Below, piece after piece: positions 25,509 through 34,890 of a DNA stretch of 64,000 nucleotides (position 1 is its first letter; every line of letters starts with the position of its first letter). The stretch covers positions 1-64,000 of the forward strand of contig NZ_VJMG01000021.1 of the NCBI RefSeq assembly GCF_007004135.1, in the 5' to 3' direction. The translations under genes were made by a program, and so were the position numbers. The DNA comes from Affinirhizobium straminoryzae. Lineage in GTDB: Bacteria; Pseudomonadota; Alphaproteobacteria; Rhizobiales; Rhizobiaceae. Under the pieces are notes generated by a model. It worked only from the letters and a program-made list of their open reading frames with translations, did no database searches and was not told the origin of the DNA.

Positions 25509-27422
25509 ATGTCACACGCAGCTGACGAACATTTGACTGAGGACAAGAGCCTGAAGAAGTTCCTGGCGGTCGCGCTGGGATCCGTCGGCGTTGTCTATGG
25601 CGATATCGGCACCAGTCCGCTCTACGCCTTCCGCGAAGCGCTGCGGCCCGTTTCCTATGACGGTGTCACGCAGGCCGAAGTGATCGGCATCATCTCGCTG
25701 ATGATCTGGACGCTGACGATCATCGTCACCCTGAAATACGTGCTCTTCCTGCTGAGGGCCGACAACCACGGCGAGGGCGGGACACTGTCGCTGCTGGCCA
25801 TGCTGATGAAGACGGCCGGCAGCAACAGGGCCGTGCTGATGATGCTCGGCCTGATCGGCGCCGCTCTCTTCATGGGGGATGCGATGATCACGCCGGCGCT
25901 CTCCGTCCTGTCGGCCGTCGAGGGCGTGAAGCTCATCACGCCCGCGCTCGACGAGGCGGTGGTGCCGATTTCGATCGTCATCCTGATTGCCCTCTTTGCC
26001 ATCCAGTCGCATGGAACGGGGCTTGTCGCGCGCTTCTTCGGCCCGATCACCGCCATCTGGTTCCTGGTAATGGGCGCAGGTGGCATTGCCCATATCACCG
26101 ATGATCTCAGCATCCTGTGGGCGCTCAACCCGCTGCATGCCGTCACCTTCCTCATCCAGGAACGCTTCGTCGGCTTCGTGGTGCTCGGCGCCGTCTTCCT
26201 GACGGTCACCGGCGCGGAAGCGCTCTATGCGGATCTCGGCCATTTCGGTCGTCGTCCGATCCAGTGGGCCTGGTTCGCGCTCGTCTTTCCGGCGTTGACG
26301 CTGAACTATCTCGGCCAGGGCGCGCTGATCCTGAAGCAGCCGGAAGCGATGTCCAATCCCTTCTACCTGATGTTTCCGAGTTGGGCGCTGATCCCGGTCG
26401 TGCTTCTGGCAACGGCGGCCACCATCATCGCCAGCCAGGCCGTCATTACCGGCGCCTTCTCGCTGGTGCGTCAGGCGATCCATCTCGGCTATCTGCCGCG
26501 CATGGAAATCCTCTTCACCTCGGAAACCAATACCGGGCAGATCTTCCTGCCGGGCGTCAACATGGTGCTGTTGATCGGCGTACTGGCGCTGGTGCTGGGC
26601 TTCGAAAGCTCGGATGCGCTGGCCACCGCCTACGGTATCTCGGTCACCGGCGCCATGGTGGTCACCACCCTGATGGCCTTCGAATTCGTGCGTGCCCGCT
26701 GGCACTGGCCGCGCTGGGTGGCGGCACTTGCGCTGGCACCGCTTCTGCTGCTCGAGATGGTTTTCCTCGGCGCCAATCTGCTGAAGATCCACGACGGCGG
26801 CTATGTGCCGGTGCTGATGGCTTCTGCCTTTACCGTGATCATGTGGACCTGGCGTCGGGGTACCGACATCCTGGCCGACAAGATGAAGCGCACCGACGTG
26901 CCGCTGGCGATCTTTGCCGAATCCATCGAGCGCTCGATCGAGAAGAAGAGCCAGAACGCCCCGGTCAGCGTGCCGGGCACGGCGATCTTCCTCACCAGCG
27001 ATCCGGAATCGGCGCCGGCAGCGCTGATGCACAATCTCAAGCACAACCATGTGCTGCACGAGAAGAACGTCATCCTGACGATCCGCACGGTCAACAAGCC
27101 GCGCGTCTCGCAGGAACATTGCTTCCATGTGGAGAAGATGTCGGATCGCTTCGTGCTGGTCGAGCTGCGCTTCGGCTTCATGCAGTCGCAAAACGTGTCG
27201 CAGGCGCTCGCCTACTTGCGCAAATGTGGCTTCAAGTTCGACATCATGGCCACCTCCTTCTATCTGGGACGGCGCAAGCTGGTGCCGGATGCTGAATCGG
27301 GCATGCCCATGTGGCAGGACCGGCTGTTCATCGCGCTCGCCAATGCCGCCTCCGATCCGTCCGACTATTTCCACCTGCCGGCCAACCGTGTGGTGGAACT
27401 CGGCTCGCACGTCATCATCTGA
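25509..27422 (+). CDS. kup: KUP-type low-affinity potassium uptake protein
   Basis: K+:H+ symporter of the KUP/HAK/KT family in the inner membrane, 637 residues, close to E. coli Kup. The N-terminus holds the signature [20 protein letters not shown], followed by about 12 hydrophobic spans to roughly residue 450 and a soluble C-terminal domain. Conserved elements such as [15 protein letters not shown] and [17 protein letters not shown] are present. ATG 25509 has only a weak ribosome binding site, consistent with coupling to corA 13 bases upstream. Rhizobia often hold several kup copies. Confidence 0.95.
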   Translation: MSHAADEHLTEDKSLKKFLAVALGSVGVVYGDIGTSPLYAFREALRPVSYDGVTQAEVIGIISLMIWTLTIIVTLKYVLFLLRADNHGEGGTLSLLAMLMKTAGSNRAVLMMLGLIGAALFMGDAMITPALSVLSAVEGVKLITPALDEAVVPISIVILIALFAIQSHGTGLVARFFGPITAIWFLVMGAGGIAHITDDLSILWALNPLHAVTFLIQERFVGFVVLGAVFLTVTGAEALYADLGHFGRRPIQWAWFALVFPALTLNYLGQGALILKQPEAMSNPFYLMFPSWALIPVVLLATAATIIASQAVITGAFSLVRQAIHLGYLPRMEILFTSETNTGQIFLPGVNMVLLIGVLALVLGFESSDALATAYGISVTGAMVVTTLMAFEFVRARWHWPRWVAALALAPLLLLEMVFLGANLLKIHDGGYVPVLMASAFTVIMWTWRRGTDILADKMKRTDVPLAIFAESIERSIEKKSQNAPVSVPGTAIFLTSDPESAPAALMHNLKHNHVLHEKNVILTIRTVNKPRVSQEHCFHVEKMSDRFVLVELRFGFMQSQNVSQALAYLRKCGFKFDIMATSFYLGRRKLVPDAESGMPMWQDRLFIALANAASDPSDYFHLPANRVVELGSHVII

Positions 27423-27449
27423 CGCATTTCGGGGCAGGTTCATCCGTCC

Positions 27450-27473
27450 TCGGGGCCGTAGCGCCGGCCCCGA
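27450..27473 (+). terminator. Hairpin after kup
   Basis: A perfect 9-bp inverted repeat (TCGGGGCCG and complement, 6-base loop) starts 27 bases after the kup stop. There is no clear T-run, so it is a possible terminator only. Confidence 0.5.
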
Positions 27474-27560
27474 CCCCGGGAAAACCAGGGCGTTAACCCT
27501 CCATTTAGGTTAATATTAGATCCTTCGCGCATTCGAAAGATTGTGCGTTGGAGTTGCGGT

Positions 27561-28733
27561 GTGCGTCAAAAGCGTTCGAGAAGGAGGGGGGCCTCCCTGA
27601 TGGACCGGTGGGCCTCGCCCATCGTCTTCGGCCTTGCCGCCTGGCTGATCGTACCCTCCATTCCGGCGCAGGCGGATCTGTCCGGCCTCTTGTCCGGCGA
27701 TGTCCATCCCGGCAGCCAGTGGCGCATGGTGCTGACGGATTCGCCCGCCGGCTCGCTGCATGTCGCGGAGCTTGCCTTTCCCAAAAGCGAGGCGCGGATG
27801 GTCGAAGGGGCCGGCATGCTAATGCCGGACGGTCGCCGCATCGCCTTCACCGCGCCCGGCGAAAAATCCGGCCTCGTGCCGGATGAGGAGCGCGTCACCC
27901 GTGGCGCCAAGCGCGGCCGGGTGATTGCGGTGGAGCGCATGCAGCCGCCGAAGGATTTTACTGCCGGTTCCATTCTCCAGCGCAGCAGTTCGCTGCTCGC
28001 TCCGCCGGCCCAGGCGGCCGAGCGCGTCGCTTTCGCGCCCGCCGATCCGGTGCCGGCCATGGTCGAGATGGCCTCCTTCGAATTCTACCGGCCGAAACCC
28101 CGGCAGCTCGATCTCGGCCTCTCGCCGATGGTGGCCAGTCTCGTCACCAATCCGGGAGGCGACATCCTGGCGAGCGCCTATGCGCCTTCGATCGCCCGAA
28201 AGCCCGGCCGTTCCCCTTTCGATGCGCTGCTGGGCAAGCCGGCCGACGAAGGGCGCTTCGTGCCGGAGATCGGCCCGCATGACCATGCCTGGGCCGCAAC
28301 TGCCCTGCCGGCCACTGTCTTTGCGCCGGAAGAGCAGCAGTGCCTGGCGTCGGGCATCTATTTCGAGGCACGCGGGGAATCGGTGAAGGGGCAGGCGGCG
28401 GTGGCGCAGGTCATCCTCAACCGCGTGCGCAATCCCGCCTATCCCCACACGATCTGCGGCGTCGTCTACCAGAACAAGGACTGGCGCAACCGCTGCCAGT
28501 TCTCCTTTGCCTGCGACGACATCCGTGACCGCGTCCGCTCCCGCGAGCACTGGGCAACCGCGCGCGAGGTGGCGATCGCCGTGACGGCCGGCAAGATCTG
28601 GCTGCCGGAAGTCGGCTCCGCCACTCACTATCACGCCGTCTATGTGCGGCCCTCCTGGGCCAGAAGCATGGAAAAGGTCGGCCGCATCGGGCTTCACGTT
28701 TTCTACCGCACCCATGGCGGCGGCTGGAGCTGA
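27561..28733 (+). CDS. Exported cell wall hydrolase (SleB/CwlJ-like)
   Basis: Predicted periplasmic peptidoglycan hydrolase, 390 residues. A strongly basic N-terminus (RQKRSRRRG) and hydrophobic stretch (PIVFGLAAWLIVPSIPAQA) form a signal peptide or anchor. After about 230 poorly conserved residues comes the Hydrolase_2 domain: CLASGIYFEARGESVKGQAAV with the catalytic Glu, VILNRVRNPAYPHTICGVVYQ, CQFSFACD, and ATHYHAVYVRPSWA. GTG 27561 was chosen because GGAG lies 8 bases upstream and it keeps the basic N-region; ATG 27600 is the alternative. It is monocistronic. The same domain occurs in spore enzymes, but this organism type does not sporulate. Confidence 0.85.
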   Translation: MRQKRSRRRGASLMDRWASPIVFGLAAWLIVPSIPAQADLSGLLSGDVHPGSQWRMVLTDSPAGSLHVAELAFPKSEARMVEGAGMLMPDGRRIAFTAPGEKSGLVPDEERVTRGAKRGRVIAVERMQPPKDFTAGSILQRSSSLLAPPAQAAERVAFAPADPVPAMVEMASFEFYRPKPRQLDLGLSPMVASLVTNPGGDILASAYAPSIARKPGRSPFDALLGKPADEGRFVPEIGPHDHAWAATALPATVFAPEEQQCLASGIYFEARGESVKGQAAVAQVILNRVRNPAYPHTICGVVYQNKDWRNRCQFSFACDDIRDRVRSREHWATAREVAIAVTAGKIWLPEVGSATHYHAVYVRPSWARSMEKVGRIGLHVFYRTHGGGWS

Positions 28734-28836
28734 AATGTGTGATTCCCTCAACAACGGATCGCGACTTGATCCGGTTGTGACTTAAACGATTGAAAATTCG
28801 CGGTTAATTTGTTCTGGATGAGCGTCTTTTGACGCC

Positions 28837-28865
28837 TTGACTATGGGTGCGCGCAAAACTATGGT
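28837..28865 (+). promoter_or_regulatory. Probable promoter of the atp F0 operon
   Basis: TTGACT (28837-28842) and TATGGT (28860-28865) are 17 bases apart, about 100 bases upstream of atpI. The direct repeat GTGCGCGC flanks the spacer and the -10. No other promoter is obvious in the 227-base gap. Confidence 0.5.
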
Positions 28866-28960
28866 GCGCGCGACTTCGAAACGGGCCGGAAGGCGCTATT
28901 TCCCGGGCTTCGAGAGAGGCTTTGATCTTTCGGTCAGGGCAGGCAAGGCCAGGGGGATGC

Positions 28961-29311
28961 ATGACCGGGGACCGCGACGACAGTCTGGAGCAGCGCCGCA
29001 AGGATCTTTCCGCCAAACTGGCAGAGAGGGCAAAAGGCGAGGCAGTGGGGAAGGCCAGGGAAAGCCGGTCCGAGGAAAGCCGTAAAGGCATGGCGCTCGG
29101 GCTGAAGATTTCATCGGAATTCATCGCTGCCATCGCCGTTGGGGCCGTGCTCGGCTATGTGGTCGACCGTTTTGCCGGGACGACGCCGTGGGGGATGATC
29201 ATTCTTCTTCTTCTCGGTTTCTGTGCCGGAGTGCTGAACGTCATGCGGAGCCTGGGCGTGGTTGCCCAGCCGGGGCCTCTTCGGCCGGGTGACCGCAAGG
29301 ACGATCGGTAA
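28961..29311 (+). CDS. atpI: ATP synthase subunit I (AtpI)
   Basis: Small membrane protein that helps assemble the c-ring, 116 residues. A charged N-terminal half (LEQRRKDLSAKLAERAKGEA) precedes two transmembrane helices (FIAAIAVGAVLGYVVDRF and WGMIILLLLGFCAGVLNVM), the AtpI/AtpR pattern. ATG 28961 is preceded by AGGGGG. It is the first gene of the F0 cluster, 61 bases before atpB. Confidence 0.9.
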   Translation: MTGDRDDSLEQRRKDLSAKLAERAKGEAVGKARESRSEESRKGMALGLKISSEFIAAIAVGAVLGYVVDRFAGTTPWGMIILLLLGFCAGVLNVMRSLGVVAQPGPLRPGDRKDDR

Positions 29312-29372
29312 AACGACGTGATGAGTTAATCTGCCGATTGTGGCGGGTGCAAGGAAGAAAGAAGGTAGAGCG

Positions 29373-30125
29373 GTGTCTAACGATCCGACCCATCAGTTCC
29401 AGATCTCGAAGATCGTGCCGATTGAGATCGGTGGCATGGACTTCTCGTTCACCAATGCCTCGCTGTTCATGGTGGCCACGGTGGCCTGCGCCGCCGGCTT
29501 CCTGTATTTCTCGACGTCCAGCCGTGGCCTCGTTCCGTCGCGCGCCCAGTCGGTTGCGGAAATGTCCTACGAGTTCATTGCCTCCATGCTGCGTGAAGGG
29601 GCGGGCAGCCACGGGATGAAATTCTTCCCGATGGTGTTCTCGCTGTTCATGTTCGTGCTGACGGCAAACCTGCTCGGCATGTTCCCTTACTTCTTTACCG
29701 TGACCAGCCAGATCATCGTCACCTTCGCGCTGGCGCTGTTCGTCATCGGCACGGTTCTCGTCTATGGCTTCTACAAGCATGGCCTGCATTTCCTGAACGT
29801 GTTCGTTCCGAGCGGCGTTCCGGGCGTGCTTCTGCCGCTGGTGGTGGCCATTGAAATCATCAGTTTCCTGTCCCGTCCGATTTCGCTGTCGGTTCGTCTT
29901 TTCGCCAACATGCTGGCGGGACACATCACGCTCAAGGTGTTCTCCGGCTTCGTCGTGTCGCTCGGAGCCCTTGGCGCAATCGGAATCGGTGGCGCGATCC
30001 TGCCCCTGATCATGACGGTCGCTCTGACCGGTCTCGAATTCCTCGTAGCCTTCCTGCAGGCCTACGTCTTTGCGGTGCTGACATGCATGTACCTCAACGA
30101 CGCGGTCCATCCGGGCGGCCACTGA
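29373..30125 (+). CDS. atpB: F0F1 ATP synthase subunit a
   Basis: Membrane stator subunit forming the proton half-channels, 250 residues. The essential Arg lies in [14 protein letters not shown], and the last helix motif [19 protein letters not shown] is present. The start is GTG 29373 (MSNDPTHQF) with GAAGG upstream. It works with the c-ring and b/b' subunits encoded next. Confidence 0.97.
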   Translation: MSNDPTHQFQISKIVPIEIGGMDFSFTNASLFMVATVACAAGFLYFSTSSRGLVPSRAQSVAEMSYEFIASMLREGAGSHGMKFFPMVFSLFMFVLTANLLGMFPYFFTVTSQIIVTFALALFVIGTVLVYGFYKHGLHFLNVFVPSGVPGVLLPLVVAIEIISFLSRPISLSVRLFANMLAGHITLKVFSGFVVSLGALGAIGIGGAILPLIMTVALTGLEFLVAFLQAYVFAVLTCMYLNDAVHPGGH

Positions 30126-30191
30126 GGAGCGACATTGGCGTATTGAAGCGTCAGTCATCCGCCGCAACAACCCATTCGAAGGAGCATTCAC

Positions 30192-30419
30192 ATGGAAGCG
30201 GAAGCAGCAAAGTTCATCGGTGCAGGTCTGGCTTGCTTTGGCATGGCCGGCACGGCTCTCGGCCTCGGCAACATCTTCGGCAACTACCTCTCCGGCGCTC
30301 TGCGCAACCCGTCTGCCGCTGACAGCCAGTTCGGCCGTCTGGTATTCGGCTTCGCCGTTACGGAAGCTCTGGGCATCTTCTCGCTGCTCGTAGCTCTCCT
30401 CCTGCTGTTCGCCGTCTGA
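30192..30419 (+). CDS. atpE: F0F1 ATP synthase subunit c
   Basis: Proton-carrying ring subunit, 75 residues, two transmembrane helices joined by the polar loop ALRNPSA. The proton-binding carboxylate is Glu58 in FAVTEALG. There is no Na+-binding signature, so it is H+-type. AAGGAG lies 7 bases before the ATG. It is preceded by atpB and followed by the two b-type subunits, the rhizobial order. Confidence 0.97.
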   Translation: MEAEAAKFIGAGLACFGMAGTALGLGNIFGNYLSGALRNPSAADSQFGRLVFGFAVTEALGIFSLLVALLLLFAV

Positions 30420-30503
30420 TAGCCGGCAAACCGTATGGGATCACGGCCGCGCGGTTCAACGGCGCGCCGTGATCTTCTCTATTGAATACCCCTGGAGGTG
30501 ATG

Positions 30504-31112
30504 ATGTTCGTGACACCGGCATTCGCGCAGGACGGCGCGCCGGCCAATGGCGAAACCCATGGAGCAGCTGGCAACGTGCACACGGAAACCGGCGTGGCCC
30601 ATGGCGAACATGGTACCGGCGTATTTCCGCCGTTTGACCAGTCGACCTACCCGTCGCAGCTTCTGTGGCTGGTCATCACCTTCGGGTTCTTCTATCTGGT
30701 CATGCAGAAGGTGATCGTGCCCCGCGTCGGCGGCATTCTCGAACACCGCCATGACCGGATTGCCCAGGATCTCGATGAGGCCTCGCGCCTGAAGGCGGAA
30801 GCAGACGCCGCCGTCGAGACCTATGAAAAGGAACTCGCGGCTGCCCGCGCCAAGGCCGGCAGCATTGCCGATCAGGCCCGTGACGCCGCCAAGGCGAAGG
30901 CTGCTGCCGATCGTGCATCGATCGAAGCCGAGCTGTCCGCCAAGCTGTCGGCTGCGGAAGCCCGTATCGCCGACATCAAGGCCCGTGCCTTTGCAGAGGT
31001 CGGCTCGATTGCCGAGGATACAGCTGCCGCGATCGTCGATCAGCTGATCGGTGCCAAGGCAACCCCGGAAGACGTCAAGGCTGCAGTTGCTGCCGCCAAG
31101 GTGGAGGCGTGA
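30504..31112 (+). CDS. atpF2: F0F1 ATP synthase subunit b'
   Basis: Peripheral stalk subunit b', 202 residues. A short His/Gly-rich N-terminal extension ([11 protein letters not shown]..) precedes one transmembrane helix ([17 protein letters not shown]) and a long charged coiled coil rich in Ala, Lys and Glu. ATG 30504 was preferred to ATG 30501 or GTG 30498 since GGAGG at 30494-30498 is correctly spaced only for 30504. Two b-type genes in tandem, b' then b, are typical of alphaproteobacteria and form a heterodimer. Confidence 0.93.
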   Translation: MFVTPAFAQDGAPANGETHGAAGNVHTETGVAHGEHGTGVFPPFDQSTYPSQLLWLVITFGFFYLVMQKVIVPRVGGILEHRHDRIAQDLDEASRLKAEADAAVETYEKELAAARAKAGSIADQARDAAKAKAAADRASIEAELSAKLSAAEARIADIKARAFAEVGSIAEDTAAAIVDQLIGAKATPEDVKAAVAAAKVEA

Positions 31113-31118
31113 TCGACC

Positions 31119-31604
31119 ATGGCATTTGATGCAACATTTTTCGCCTTTGTCGGCCTCGTTCTCTTCCTTGCCCTGATCGCCTATCTCAAGGTGCCGGGCA
31201 TGATCGGCCAGGCCCTCGACAAGCGCGCCGACAACATTCGTGACGAGCTGGAGCAGGCCAAGCGTCTGCGCGAGGAAGCCCAGGCGCTGCTCGCCGAATA
31301 CCAGCGCAAGCGCAAGGAAGCGGAAGCGGAAGCCGCCCACATTCTGGCTGTTGCCGAGCGTGAAGCCGCAGCGCTGACCGAGGAAGCACGGCAGAAGACG
31401 GAAGAGTTCGTCGCCCGCCGCAATGCACTCTCCGAACAGAAGATCCGCCAGGCCGAGGCAGACGCCATCGGCGCCGTGCGCTCCGCCGCCGTCGATCTGG
31501 CCGTGGCTGCCGCCCAGAAGGTGATTGCCGCCAAGGCTGATGCCTCGGTTCAGCAGTCGCTGTTTGCGCAGTCGGTTGGTCAGGTGAAGTCGCGCCTGAA
31601 CTGA
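31119..31604 (+). CDS. atpF: F0F1 ATP synthase subunit b
   Basis: Peripheral stalk subunit b, 161 residues, with one N-terminal transmembrane helix (FFAFVGLVLFLALIAYL) and a coiled coil (KRLREEAQALLAEYQRKRKEA). It starts 6 bases after the b' stop. The F0 operon ends here with a terminator; the F1 genes are not in the window, the split arrangement known from Rhizobiales. Confidence 0.95.
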   Translation: MAFDATFFAFVGLVLFLALIAYLKVPGMIGQALDKRADNIRDELEQAKRLREEAQALLAEYQRKRKEAEAEAAHILAVAEREAAALTEEARQKTEEFVARRNALSEQKIRQAEADAIGAVRSAAVDLAVAAAQKVIAAKADASVQQSLFAQSVGQVKSRLN

Positions 31605-31636
31605 GATCGGTCCGGGCGCCATCCCGATGTGATTTG

Positions 31637-31663
31637 AAAGCCGGGCCTGGGGTCCGGCTTTTT
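31637..31663 (+). terminator. Rho-independent terminator of the atp F0 operon
   Basis: AAAGCCGG and CCGGCTTT form the stem, extended by weaker inner pairs, followed by a T-run into TTTCG, about 33 bases after the atpF stop. Confidence 0.88.
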
Positions 31664-31843
31664 CGTTTGCAGCATTTTCGGGGAACCGCACCATCCTCCT
31701 CGACCTGCTGCCGGTTCCCTTGGCTTTGGTCCTGTCGTCGCCGTCCGCAGATTTCATGCATGTTTTGCTGCAGATGATCGCATGTCGCCGGTTCCGGTCT
31801 GTGGGGCTTGCAAGCATTCTGACAGCAATATGGATCAGTGGAC

Positions 31844-31887
31844 GGCAGTCTTGATCGCGGCACGAGGCGCGCGATCAAGACTGTCGC
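31844..31887. repeat. Long inverted repeat between convergent atpF and rnhB
   Basis: Two 17-base arms (31844-31860 and 31871-31887) pair with only one G-U and enclose a 10-base loop; the inner 14 pairs are perfect. A second smaller dyad (GTCGC/GCGAC) overlaps its right end. The 382-base gap from 31605 to 31986 contains this, the atp terminator and no convincing gene. It may be a small RNA, a processing site or a remnant of a mobile element. Confidence 0.6.
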
Positions 31888-31986
31888 GGCTGGCTGCGAC
31901 ACAAATGGACCAGGACGCGCGGGCAGTCAGCGTCAGGCACACGTTGTCCCGTGGATGGTCAAAGGTTTGAGCAGGGACGAGCGCGC

Positions 31987-32640
31987 TCAATCCCGGCGCA
32001 GCGGGCGAAAGCTCATGCGGTGCAGCGGGCAGGGGCCGTCGCTCAGGATGGCGGCGCGGTGCCGGGCTGTTCCATAGCCGGCATGGCCGGCAAAGCCATA
32101 GGCGGGGTAGACGGCATGCGCGCGCTCCATCATGCGGTCCCGCATCACCTTCGCAATGATGGAAGCCGCCGCAATCGACAGCGAGCGGGAATCGCCCTTG
32201 ATCACCGCGCGGCCCGGACAACAGATGCCCGGCGGCACATCGCGGCCATCGGCCAGAACCATCGCCGGCGCCACCGGAAGCGACAGGACAGCGCGGCGCA
32301 TGGCGTCGAGGCTCGCTCGCAAGATGTTTTTTTCGTCGATATGCCGCGGGCCGGACGAGGCGATCGCCACATGGGCGGTCGCCATGATCTCGTCATACAG
32401 CCGTTCCCGCACTTTCAGCGACAATTGCTTGGAATCGTTGAGACCTAAGGGGATGTGATCGGGGTCGAGAATGACGGCGGCCGCCACGACAGGACCGGCA
32501 AGCGGGCCCCGACCTGCCTCGTCCGTGCCGGCAACCGGCCAGTGACCGGCTCGCCGGGCGGCAAGCTCCAGGCTGAAATCGGGAGCGAGAGGGACCTCGT
32601 CGAAGAGGCGGGGAGAATCGGGTGGCGTGTTCAGTGACAT
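31987..32640 (-). CDS. rnhB: Ribonuclease HII
   Basis: Cleaves RNA in RNA:DNA hybrids, including single embedded ribonucleotides. The 217-residue protein has the catalytic motif [15 protein letters not shown] (Asp40, Glu41) and the downstream DSKQLS motif, plus [16 protein letters not shown] 32640 ([13 protein letters not shown]) was used. It converges with the atp operon. Confidence 0.95.
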   Translation of the reverse strand: MSLNTPPDSPRLFDEVPLAPDFSLELAARRAGHWPVAGTDEAGRGPLAGPVVAAAVILDPDHIPLGLNDSKQLSLKVRERLYDEIMATAHVAIASSGPRHIDEKNILRASLDAMRRAVLSLPVAPAMVLADGRDVPPGICCPGRAVIKGDSRSLSIAAASIIAKVMRDRMMERAHAVYPAYGFAGHAGYGTARHRAAILSDGPCPLHRMSFRPLRRD

Positions 32641-33079
32641 GCGGCGGAAACTGGCACGCGCACCCGACCCCCTGCAAGCCCCGGCCAAGCGTATCATGCG
32701 GCAACGCTTACGACCGCCCTAGGGGAAGGCGGGCCGGGGTGTTCCGGCACGGATGAGGCGGTGGACCGTGCCGAAGACCTTTGGTCTCATTCATTCCAGA
32801 GCCGTTCGGTGACAGCGGATGACACGAAAGGCTCCATTCTCTGTTGTCGCGCAGTCCGAACGCAAACCGCTGACGCACTTTTACCTGTGTGTTCCAGGCC
32901 GGGCCGCCGTCTCGGTCACTTCAGAGCATGGACAGTCGGGATGAGAACGCCACGTTGTCTGGGATTTCCCCCCTCCGAGGCTGGGGGAGACGGTATGATC
33001 CGCCACCACCTTATGTCCCTCCGGCGCGATGCCCTGCTTGCCCGCTGCCTGCGCCCAACACGAGGCGCGAATGCCTCCA
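32641..33079. other. 439-base region without a gene
   Basis: The space between the radical SAM gene end and the rnhB start shows no open frame with a plausible product. It contains a small AGACC/GGTCT hairpin near 32776-32790, the degenerate rhizobial palindromic repeat listed separately, and a C-rich/G-rich dyad near 32966-32986. Promoter signals for rnhB should lie here but none is clear. Confidence 0.5.
32846..32895. repeat. Degenerate copy of a rhizobial intergenic palindrome
   Basis: The stretch containing GCGCAGTCCGAACGCAAACC, then GCTGACGCACTTTTACC and a final TTCC resembles the common Rhizobium/Agrobacterium intergenic element of form GCGCAATTCCGGACGCAAAACCG...GCACTTTTGCTGGAATT. The match is from memory and several positions differ, so this is tentative. 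Confidence 0.35.
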
Positions 33080-34237
33080 TCAGAGCAGCGACAGCTGCAC
33101 GCCGCCGCCCGCCGGCGGCACGAACAGGTCGTCGCGCAGTGGCATGCCGCGGCGGCCGAGGCCGAGACGCTTGGTGGCCAGTTCAAAGCGCCGCGAGATC
33201 TGCCAGGCATAGGGACCGGCACCCTTCATGCGCTTGCCGAACTCGGCGTCGTAATCCTTGCCGCCGCGCATGGAGCGCACCAGCGACATCACATGGCGAT
33301 AGCGGTCCGGATAGTGGCGCAACAGCCAGTCGCGGAAGAGGGGGCTTACCTCCAGCGGCAGGCGCAGCAGCACGTAGCTCGCTTCCGTCGCGCCCGCAGC
33401 CCTGGCGGCGTCAAGGATGCGTTCGATCTCGTGGTCGTTCAGCGCCGGGATGACGGGGGCCACCAGAACGCTGGTCGGGATACCGGCTTCCGTCAGCTGC
33501 CGGATCGCTTCCAGCCGCCGTGTCGGCGTTGCCGCGCGCGGCTCCATGCTGCGGGCCAGCTTGCGGTCCAGAGTCGTCACCGAAATCCCCACCTTGGCGA
33601 GCCCCTTGGCCGCCATCTCCGAGAGAATGTCGATGTCGCGCGTCACCAGCGCCGATTTCGTCACGATCATCACCGGATGGCCGGCCTTGGCGAGAACCTC
33701 CAGCATCTGCCGCATCACTCGCCATTCGCGCTCGATCGGCTGGTAGGGGTCGGTATTGGTGCCGATGGCGATCGTCCGGACCTTGTAGTCCTGCCGGCTG
33801 AGTTCCCGCTCCAGCAGTCTCGGCGCATCCGGCTTGGCAAACAGTTTTGCCTCGAAGTCGAGGCCCGCCGAAAGGCCCATATAGCTGTGAGTGGGGCGTG
33901 CAAAGCAATAGATGCAGCCATGCTCGCAGCCGCGATAGGGGTTCACCGAGCGGTCGAAGGGAATGTCGGGAGATTCGTTGCGCGTGATGATCGTCCGCGG
34001 CTTTTCCACCTGCACCTCGGTGCGGAAGGGCTCCAGCTCCTCCAGCGTCTGCCAGCCGTCGTCAAAGGCCTCGCGCCGTTCGCTCTCGAAACGACCGCTG
34101 GGGTTCAGCCCCGCGCCGCGCCCGCGCCGCCGGTCGATGTCGATCCTGAGCCCCGAGGATTGCACCAGGGCATCGGCAATATCCGCCGTGTGGGCAGGCG
34201 CAAGGGCGTCCTGCCGCAAATGGGACAGCTCGTTCAT
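33080..34237 (-). CDS. PA0069-family radical SAM protein
   Basis: A 385-residue radical S-adenosylmethionine protein with the cluster motif CEHGCIYC (Cys104, Cys108, Cys111; CxxxCxxC), preceded by SVNPYRGC, typical of the SplB-like PA0069 group. The substrate is unknown. ATG 34237 was chosen because AGGAG lies 7 bases upstream; the longer frame would start at TTG 34261. It lies upstream of rnhB on the same strand but 439 bases away, so it is probably independent. Confidence 0.88.
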   Translation of the reverse strand: MNELSHLRQDALAPAHTADIADALVQSSGLRIDIDRRRGRGAGLNPSGRFESERREAFDDGWQTLEELEPFRTEVQVEKPRTIITRNESPDIPFDRSVNPYRGCEHGCIYCFARPTHSYMGLSAGLDFEAKLFAKPDAPRLLERELSRQDYKVRTIAIGTNTDPYQPIEREWRVMRQMLEVLAKAGHPVMIVTKSALVTRDIDILSEMAAKGLAKVGISVTTLDRKLARSMEPRAATPTRRLEAIRQLTEAGIPTSVLVAPVIPALNDHEIERILDAARAAGATEASYVLLRLPLEVSPLFRDWLLRHYPDRYRHVMSLVRSMRGGKDYDAEFGKRMKGAGPYAWQISRRFELATKRLGLGRRGMPLRDDLFVPPAGGGVQLSLL

Positions 34238-34368
34238 GGGAAACTCCTGCGGCCGATTCAACGATCACCGTGGCTCTATTGGTAGGGCAGAAAAGAGAAC
34301 ATTGCAAGAACAAATTCGGCATGACGGCTTTGTGGCAATTCCTGCTGCGATGCGATAAAGCAGGAGAC

Positions 34369-34884
34369 ATGCTGAGTGTGCTGATGGAATGCAAAGATCA
34401 GGAAACCGAGCTGGCGCAGACCCTGTCCGTGCTGGTGGCGGGTGCCGTGGAAGGTCTCGTCAGCGATGTCAGCGTGCTCGATCGCGGCTCGCAGGATGCC
34501 TCGTCAAGGGTCGCGGATGCCGCCGGCTGCCGTTTCCATGTGGACTGGCGGCTTGATGATGTGTTGCGTGCTACCCGCGGCGAATGGCTGCTGCTGATCG
34601 AGCCCGGCGCCCGCCCGCAGATCGGCTGGATCGACGAGGTGGCCGAACATATGGCGATGAACCGTCAGGCGGCCCGCTTTTCGCCGTCCCGCAATCACCG
34701 CCGTTCGCTGGTGGCGCGGCTTGTCACGCGGCCGGCCCCGCTGGAGCACGGCCTTGTCGTGCAGAAGGCGGAAGCCCTGGCGCGAACGCGCGCCGGCATG
34801 GGGCTTGCCGATCTCGCGAGAAGCCAGACGCGCGCCTTTCGGCTGGTGAGCGAAATGGTGCCGGCCTGGGCGGCCCGCGGTTGA
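34369..34884 (+). CDS. Short glycosyltransferase family 2-like protein
   Basis: A 171-residue protein resembling the N-terminal half of GT-A family 2 folds: MLSVLMECKDQETELAQTLS, then a VLDRGSQDASSRVADAAGC segment where active enzymes have a DDGS/DHGS motif, and LLLIEPGARPQIGWIDEV. No clear DxD metal site or acceptor domain is present, so it is probably inactive or truncated by family standards. ATG 34369 has AGGAG 5 bases upstream, and codon use matches its neighbours, so it is a real gene. It converges with moaB. Confidence 0.72.
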   Translation: MLSVLMECKDQETELAQTLSVLVAGAVEGLVSDVSVLDRGSQDASSRVADAAGCRFHVDWRLDDVLRATRGEWLLLIEPGARPQIGWIDEVAEHMAMNRQAARFSPSRNHRRSLVARLVTRPAPLEHGLVVQKAEALARTRAGMGLADLARSQTRAFRLVSEMVPAWAARG

Positions 34885-34890
34885 GGCTGT

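Noticed and set aside
25512..27443. 643-codon open frame antisense to kup
   Set aside because: Low-complexity His/Arg/Asp/Gln-rich translation without domains, produced by third-position GC bias opposite a real gene.
27501..27530. TTAA...TTAA pair before the cell wall hydrolase gene
   Set aside because: The spacing is 13 bases, not the 7 needed for a CtrA box.
31838..32077. Small open frames in the atpF-rnhB gap
   Set aside because: No ribosome binding site, no recognisable product, and they cross the long hairpin; the structure is the more likely feature.
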